A stretch of DNA of 64,000 nucleotides from the NCBI GenBank assembly GCA_964607705.1, contig CAZSLI010000002.1, positions 144,237-208,236 of the forward strand, given 5' to 3'. Positions 60,153 to 64,000 of the stretch are shown one piece after another. The position numbers were made by a program, and so were the translations under genes. Every line of letters starts with the position of its first letter. The first letter of the stretch is position 1. This DNA comes from CAZSLI01 sp964607705 (lineage in GTDB: Bacteria; Actinomycetota; Coriobacteriia; Anaerosomatales; PHET01). The notes below the pieces were generated by a model. The model was not told where the DNA came from. It did no database searches and worked only from the letters and a program-made list of their open reading frames with translations.

Positions 60153-60404
60153 ATGTGTCTCGCCATTCCCGCCCGCGTCGCCACCCGCGAGGAAGCCAAC
60201 ATGGCCTCCGTCGACATCATGGGAGTCACGCGTAAAGTCTCGTTGGACCTCACTCCCGAAGCCAACGTGGGGGACTTCGTCCTGGTCCACGCGGGCTTCG
60301 CGCTCCAGGTCATCGACGAAGAGACCGCCAACGAGACCCTGGAGCTCCTAAAGACGCTCCCCTTCTTCGCTGAAGACGAGGGTCTCGTCGCCGAGGGGGC
60401 GTAG
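60153..60404 (+). CDS. hypC: Hydrogenase maturation chaperone HypC
   Basis: 83 residues, starts MCLAIPARV; after Met removal the N-terminal Cys is the Fe ligand shared with HypD. DFVLVHAGFALQVIDEE is the second family block. It carries the Fe(CN)2CO unit to the large subunit. AAGGAG nine bases upstream of the ATG. Confidence 0.96.
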   Translation: MCLAIPARVATREEANMASVDIMGVTRKVSLDLTPEANVGDFVLVHAGFALQVIDEETANETLELLKTLPFFAEDEGLVAEGA

Positions 60405-60410
60405 CGCCCC

Positions 60411-61520
60411 ATGGATCTGTCAGCCTTTCGTGACCCCCAGGTAGCGCGGGGTCTGATCGAGGCTATCCACGCCGCCGACCCCGGGCGCCCCGTGAAGCTC
60501 ATGGAGGTCTGCGGCACCCACACCGTCTCCATCGCCAAGAACGGGCTGCGTGGTGTGATGCCCGAGTGGCTCACCCTCCTGTCCGGTCCCGGCTGTCCGG
60601 TCTGCGTGACCGCGAACCACGACATCGACACCGCGATCGCCATCGCGCAGCGCCCCGACACGATCGTCACCACCTTCGGCGACATGATGAAGGTGCCGGG
60701 CAGCTACTCCTCGCTCACCCGCGAGAAGGCCGACGGCCGCGACGTCCGTATCGTCTACTCCCCCCTCGACGCGCTCGCGCTCGCCGAGGAGCACCCGGAC
60801 AAGCAAGTCGTCTTCGTCGCCGTGGGCTTCGAGACGACCGTCCCCCTCATCGCCGCGGCGATCAGGCGCGCGAAGGAGTCAGGGCTCGAGAACTTCAGCG
60901 TCTTCTCGTCCCACAAGACCGTGCCGGCTGCGCTGGGTGCGCTCGTCAACGACCCCGATGTGAAGGTCGATGCCTTCATCCTTCCGGGCCACGTCTCAAC
61001 CATCATCGGCGCCGAGCCTTACCGCTTCCTTGCCGAGGAGTATCACGTCCCCGGCGTCATCGCCGGCTTCGAGCCCGTCGACATGCTCCAGGCGATCTGG
61101 ATGATCGTCGAGCAGCTCAAGGACGGGCGCGCCGAGATCGAGATCGCATATCGCCGCGGTGTGGAGCCCAAGGGCAACGAACACGCCCGGGAACTGGTTG
61201 ACGAGGTGTTCGAAGTCATCGACGCCGATTGGCGTGGCATCGGGGTCATCCCCGGCACCGGGCTCGGGATCCGCGAGGGGTTCTCGGCGTGGGACGCGAC
61301 CAAGCGGTTCGCGCTCGACCTCGACATCCCTGAGGCCAAGGAGATCAAGGGCTGCCAGTGCGGCGACGTGCTGCGCGGTATCGTACTGCCCTTCGAGTGC
61401 AAGCTGTTCGCTCGGGGCTGCACCCCCGAGCATCCCATCGGCCCCTGCATGGTGTCCTCGGAAGGCAGCTGCGCGGCCTACTACCGCTACACTGACTACG
61501 GCAAGGCCGAGGCCTCCTAG
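60411..61520 (+). CDS. hypD: Hydrogenase maturation protein HypD
   Basis: 369 residues. MEVCGTHT, SGPGCPVCVT, GFETTVPLIA and a C-terminal [4Fe-4S] set (CQCGDVLRGI, CKLFARGCTPEHPIGPCMVSSEG region). It is the scaffold, with HypC, on which the Fe(CN)2CO group is assembled. It begins 6 bp after hypC. Confidence 0.97.
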   Translation: MDLSAFRDPQVARGLIEAIHAADPGRPVKLMEVCGTHTVSIAKNGLRGVMPEWLTLLSGPGCPVCVTANHDIDTAIAIAQRPDTIVTTFGDMMKVPGSYSSLTREKADGRDVRIVYSPLDALALAEEHPDKQVVFVAVGFETTVPLIAAAIRRAKESGLENFSVFSSHKTVPAALGALVNDPDVKVDAFILPGHVSTIIGAEPYRFLAEEYHVPGVIAGFEPVDMLQAIWMIVEQLKDGRAEIEIAYRRGVEPKGNEHARELVDEVFEVIDADWRGIGVIPGTGLGIREGFSAWDATKRFALDLDIPEAKEIKGCQCGDVLRGIVLPFECKLFARGCTPEHPIGPCMVSSEGSCAAYYRYTDYGKAEAS

Positions 61521-61568
61521 CTCCTCGAAGCGCCCGGCAGCGCCCCTTAGAGACGAGAGGTTCGACCT

Positions 61569-62579
61569 ATGCGTTCAGACCGCATCCTGCTTGCGCACGG
61601 CTCGGGCGGCACGATGATGCGCGAGCTCATCGAAGAGATCATCGTCCCGGACTTCGACGACGACGCCCTCAAGCGGCTCGACGACGCCGCCTCGCTCCCC
61701 TTCTCGGGCGGGCGCCTGGCGTTCTCCACCGATACCTACGTGGTGACGCCGCACTTCTTCCCCGGCGGCGACATCGGGCGTCTGGCGGTCTGCGGCACGG
61801 TGAACGACGTGGCCACCAGCGGTGCCAAGCCGCTCTACCTCTCGGTGGGCTTCGTGCTCGAGGAGGGCTTCCCGGTCGAGGACCTGCGCCGCATCCTCAT
61901 CTCGATGCGCGACGCGGCCCGTGAGGCCGGCGTACACATCGTCACTGGCGACACCAAAGTCGTCGAGAAGGGCCACGGCGACGGCATCTACATCAACACC
62001 GCCGGCGTGGGCGTGCTCGCCGAGGGCGTCGACCTGTCGGGCAGCTTCGTGAAGCCAGGCGACAAGGTCCTGCTCTCCGGGACGCTCGGCGACCACGGCA
62101 TCGCGATCGTCTCGACCCGAGAGGGCCTGCAGTTCGAGACCGACATCGAGACCGACGCCGCCCCGCTCGCCGCGCTCTGCGCCGCGGTGCTTGAGGCCGC
62201 ACCCAACACGCGCTGCTTCCGCGACCCCACACGGGGCGGCATGGCCTCCACCCTCAACGAGATCGCTGGAGCTTCGAGCGTCGCCATCACGGTCACCGAG
62301 ACCGATGTGCCCGTGAAGCCGCAGGTGCGCGGCGCCTCGGAGATGCTCGGCTACGACGTCTTCCAGGTGGCGAACGAGGGCAAGATGATCGCGATCGTGC
62401 CCGCCGAGGAGGCCGACGCCGCGCTCGCAGCGATGAAGGCTGCGCCGTACGGCGCAGACGCGGCGATCGTGGGCGACGTGGCCGAGGGCCCGGCCGGCAA
62501 GGTCTACGTGAAGACCGCGTTCGGCGCCACGCGCATCATGGACATGCTCGTAGGCGAGCAGTTGCCGAGGATCTGCTAG
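61569..62579 (+). CDS. hypE: Hydrogenase maturation protein HypE
   Basis: 336 residues. AHGSGGTMMRELIEE at the start, TDTYVVTPHFFPGGD, CGTVNDVATSGA, RDPTRGGMASTLNE, and the C-terminal PRIC whose terminal Cys is carbamoylated by HypF and dehydrated to thiocyanate with ATP. Related to selenophosphate synthetase, but the PRIC tail and hyp context settle the call. It overlaps the convergent PIN toxin gene end by 4 bp. Confidence 0.97.
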   Translation: MRSDRILLAHGSGGTMMRELIEEIIVPDFDDDALKRLDDAASLPFSGGRLAFSTDTYVVTPHFFPGGDIGRLAVCGTVNDVATSGAKPLYLSVGFVLEEGFPVEDLRRILISMRDAAREAGVHIVTGDTKVVEKGHGDGIYINTAGVGVLAEGVDLSGSFVKPGDKVLLSGTLGDHGIAIVSTREGLQFETDIETDAAPLAALCAAVLEAAPNTRCFRDPTRGGMASTLNEIAGASSVAITVTETDVPVKPQVRGASEMLGYDVFQVANEGKMIAIVPAEEADAALAAMKAAPYGADAAIVGDVAEGPAGKVYVKTAFGATRIMDMLVGEQLPRIC

Positions 62580-63025
62580 GGCTCGACGCCCATCTCGGCG
62601 AGTAGCGCATCTAGGTCGAAGCCGTCGGCGAACGGGTTCGCGAAGCGCACGCCCTCGATCGTGCAGCCGTCGCTGAAGTCCTCGGTGAGGATGAGCGGGA
62701 TCTCGTTCACGAGCGCGGTTGCCCAGAGTTGGGCGTCCCAGTAAGAGAAGCCGTACGCGAGAGAGCCACGAACAGCGCCAAGGGTTATCTCCACGGAACT
62801 CCGATGGACCAGCCACGTCGCCGCCATCGCTTCGATGGTGCGGCCAGCCGTCTGCCGGTCGAGCAGTCGGCTGCGAGTGACACCGCAGAAGAACTCGCCG
62901 AGCACCTGAGTAGACAGGCGGCCGGCGCCTTCGGCGAGCCTAGTCAGTACCGCCCGGGCTGTCCTCTTCTTGTCCGGAGTCCTCTCGTCCCACTGGTAGA
63001 TCAGGATGTTCGTGTCGATGAGCAC
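62576..63025 (-). CDS. PIN-domain toxin (VapC-like)
   Basis: 149 residues from GTG 63025; an ATG at 63070 in frame would add 15 residues. LIDTNILIYQWDE, STQVLGEFFCG, FSYWDAQLWATA and ILTEDFSDG provide the PIN acidic residues Asp, Glu, Asp, Asp. A Mg-dependent RNase, typically cutting tRNA or rRNA, held in check by its antitoxin. The 5' part overlaps the antitoxin gene by up to 86 bp, more than usual. Confidence 0.82.
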   Translation of the reverse strand: MLIDTNILIYQWDERTPDKKRTARAVLTRLAEGAGRLSTQVLGEFFCGVTRSRLLDRQTAGRTIEAMAATWLVHRSSVEITLGAVRGSLAYGFSYWDAQLWATALVNEIPLILTEDFSDGCTIEGVRFANPFADGFDLDALLAEMGVEP

Positions 63026-63326
63026 GGCTACCGGCCCTGAATCCCCAGGGGTTGCCCTCGTCGTCCTCATACAACTCGCTTCTCGTCCATCGGCGCCCCT
63101 CAACGACTTGACCCTCCACCGGCGGATGCGCGGCATCCCACTCGGCCCAGAGTGCCTCGAGCCGAGCGAACGCCATGCGTCGACGCACGTCCTCACCCTG
63201 AAGAGCCTCACGCAGGGCCACGCGGATGAACTCACCCTGGGACACTCCGGCCGCGGCAGCAGCTTCCTCGAGCTCGGTATCGAGCTCGGTGTCTAGAAGT
63301 ATCTGCTTTCTAACCATGGGCGACAT
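62940..63326 (-). CDS. Ribbon-helix-helix antitoxin
   Basis: 128 residues as an open frame. N-terminal RHH (RKQILLDTELDTELEEAA, SQGEFIRVALREAL) for DNA binding and autoregulation, middle helix (RRMAFARLEALWAEW), then a Pro/acid-rich tail that would bind the PIN toxin. The last 40 residues (after YEDDEGNPWGF) are of low quality and lie over the toxin start; the real stop is as drawn since no earlier stop exists. ATG with GGGGAG ten bases upstream. Confidence 0.75.
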   Translation of the reverse strand: MSPMVRKQILLDTELDTELEEAAAAAGVSQGEFIRVALREALQGEDVRRRMAFARLEALWAEWDAAHPPVEGQVVEGRRWTRSELYEDDEGNPWGFRAGSRAHRHEHPDLPVGREDSGQEEDSPGGTD

Positions 63327-63450
63327 CGTGGCTCACTCCCCTTACCACTGACTCAACTGGAGTATACCCCGTTGGTTGTGTAGAAGGTTGTGTAACTCCG
63401 TTGACGTCTCGCTACCGCCGCGCACTGCGCCTTCGGGTAGACTCGTTCGC

Positions 63451-64000
63451 ATGTATCCTGACGAGCCACTATCCCGCAACGAACGCCTCTACGGCCTCGC
63501 CCGCGTTGCCGCGGCGGGCCTCATCTGGGGCACCATCCCGCTCGTCCTGCGCGCGGCCGACGGCGCCTCAGTCGTCAAGGTCTTCTACCGCGTGGTGTTC
63601 GCCGCGATGGTCATCGGCGGGGCGATGCTCGTGCGCGGAAGCTGGCGCGAACTCACGGGCCTGCCCGCGCTCAAGTGGCGCCAGCTCATCACGCAGGGCC
63701 TCGTGCTGACCCTCAACTGGTACCTGTTTCTGACGGCGCTCGACATAACCTCGGTCGCGACGGCGGAGCTGCTCGGCTACACCGGCCCCGTCTTCGTGGC
63801 CGCGTTCGCGCCGTTCGTGACCAAGGAGCCGTTCGACCGGCGCACCGTCCTGCCTCTCGGCATAGCGCTCACAGGGATCGTCGTCATCCTCGCGCCGCAC
63901 GGTCTCGAGGTCACCACCACTGCCGAGAAGCTCGGCGCCGCGCTCGCGTTCTTCTCGGCGCTCACCTACGCGACGCTCTTGCTGCGCAGCAAGAAGATCC
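63451..64000 (+). CDS. DMT/EamA-family permease, 3' truncated by the window edge
   Basis: 183 residues visible, frame open to the end. Helices AAAGLIWGTIPLVL, VVFAAMVIGGAMLV, LITQGLVLTLNWYLFLTAL, TAELLGYTGPVFVAAFAPFV, TVLPLGIALTGIVVILAP follow the EamA pattern (first half of a ten-helix transporter). Likely exports a metabolite or amino acid. ATG at 63451 after a short promoter-like gap; no clear ribosome site. Confidence 0.8.
   Translation, partial: MYPDEPLSRNERLYGLARVAAAGLIWGTIPLVLRAADGASVVKVFYRVVFAAMVIGGAMLVRGSWRELTGLPALKWRQLITQGLVLTLNWYLFLTALDITSVATAELLGYTGPVFVAAFAPFVTKEPFDRRTVLPLGIALTGIVVILAPHGLEVTTTAEKLGAALAFFSALTYATLLLRSKKI

Noticed and set aside
61569..62579. Selenophosphate synthetase SelD
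   Set aside because: The protein is of the related fold, but the C-terminal PRIC and position after hypCD identify HypE.

Overview
The window looks like chromosomal DNA from a high-GC (roughly two-thirds GC), anaerobic or microaerophilic, hydrogen-using actinobacterium. The combination of an HspR-controlled dnaK-grpE-dnaJ-hspR operon, a membrane-bound hydrogenase, two selenocysteine (UGA) proteins, a class E sortase and DUF438/hemerythrin proteins points to the Coriobacteriia (perhaps the OPB41/Anaerosomatales lineage). That placement is inference from gene content, not a database result. No tRNA, rRNA, CRISPR, prophage or insertion sequence was seen.

Layout. 1-9.4 kb: partial M28 peptidase, MFS exporter, endonuclease III, a minus-strand set (NYN RNase, DUF554, zinc-ribbon membrane protein, bactofilin), a TetR regulator with a PQQ-type sugar dehydrogenase lipoprotein, a selenocysteine peroxiredoxin whose reading frame crosses a UGA, and threonine aldolase. 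9.5-14.8 kb: [NiFeSe] hydrogenase (small subunit, large subunit with UGA-encoded Sec, cytochrome b), a D-cysteine desulfhydrase/ACC deaminase homologue and a divergent hydrogenase maturation protease. 14.7-19 kb: rsgA plus an ABC exporter pair. 19.1-22.6 kb: metY-metX-metW behind a leader with a methionine-rich peptide and competing hairpins. 22.7-29 kb: flavin reductase, DUF438/hemerythrin/PAS protein with an FNR/HcpR-type box, small membrane proteins, rtcB and an OFA-type MFS transporter. 29.2-36.9 kb: heat-shock operon dnaK-grpE-dnaJ-hspR-dagK-clpB. 37-46.4 kb: ferredoxin, a DNA-glycosylase-like protein, a sugar epimerase, class E sortase, a c-di-GMP-I riboswitch in front of a small secreted HExxH protein, and a 1770-residue LPFTG surface protein made of DUF11 repeats. 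46.4-54 kb: lon, a DUF6049-like secreted protein, and an overlapping operon of a PIN-TM-TPR fusion with trxB and trxA. 54.1-62.6 kb: nickel and hydrogenase-maturation cluster (nikR, a nikM-N-Q fusion, nikO, zinc-ribbon/HEPN protein, hypF, hypC, hypD, hypE). 62.6-64 kb: a PIN/ribbon-helix-helix toxin-antitoxin pair and the start of a DMT permease.

How they work together: NikR senses nickel and the ECF-type transporter imports it; HypCDEF build the Fe(CN)2CO centre; the maturation protease trims the large subunit; the Tat-exported heterodimer passes electrons from H2 through cytochrome b to quinone. HypA, HypB and the selenocysteine machinery (SelA, SelB, SelC, SelD) must be encoded elsewhere.

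Most noteworthy: (1) the octamer GCCGAGGA/TCCTCGGC occurs about 90 times, almost equally on both strands, against about 5 expected by composition, a density like a DNA-uptake or other genome-wide signal word; (2) a Met-codon-rich leader peptide with attenuator-like hairpins in front of metYXW; (3) two selenoproteins; (4) riboswitch-type leaders on both sides of a sortase/surface-protein locus.
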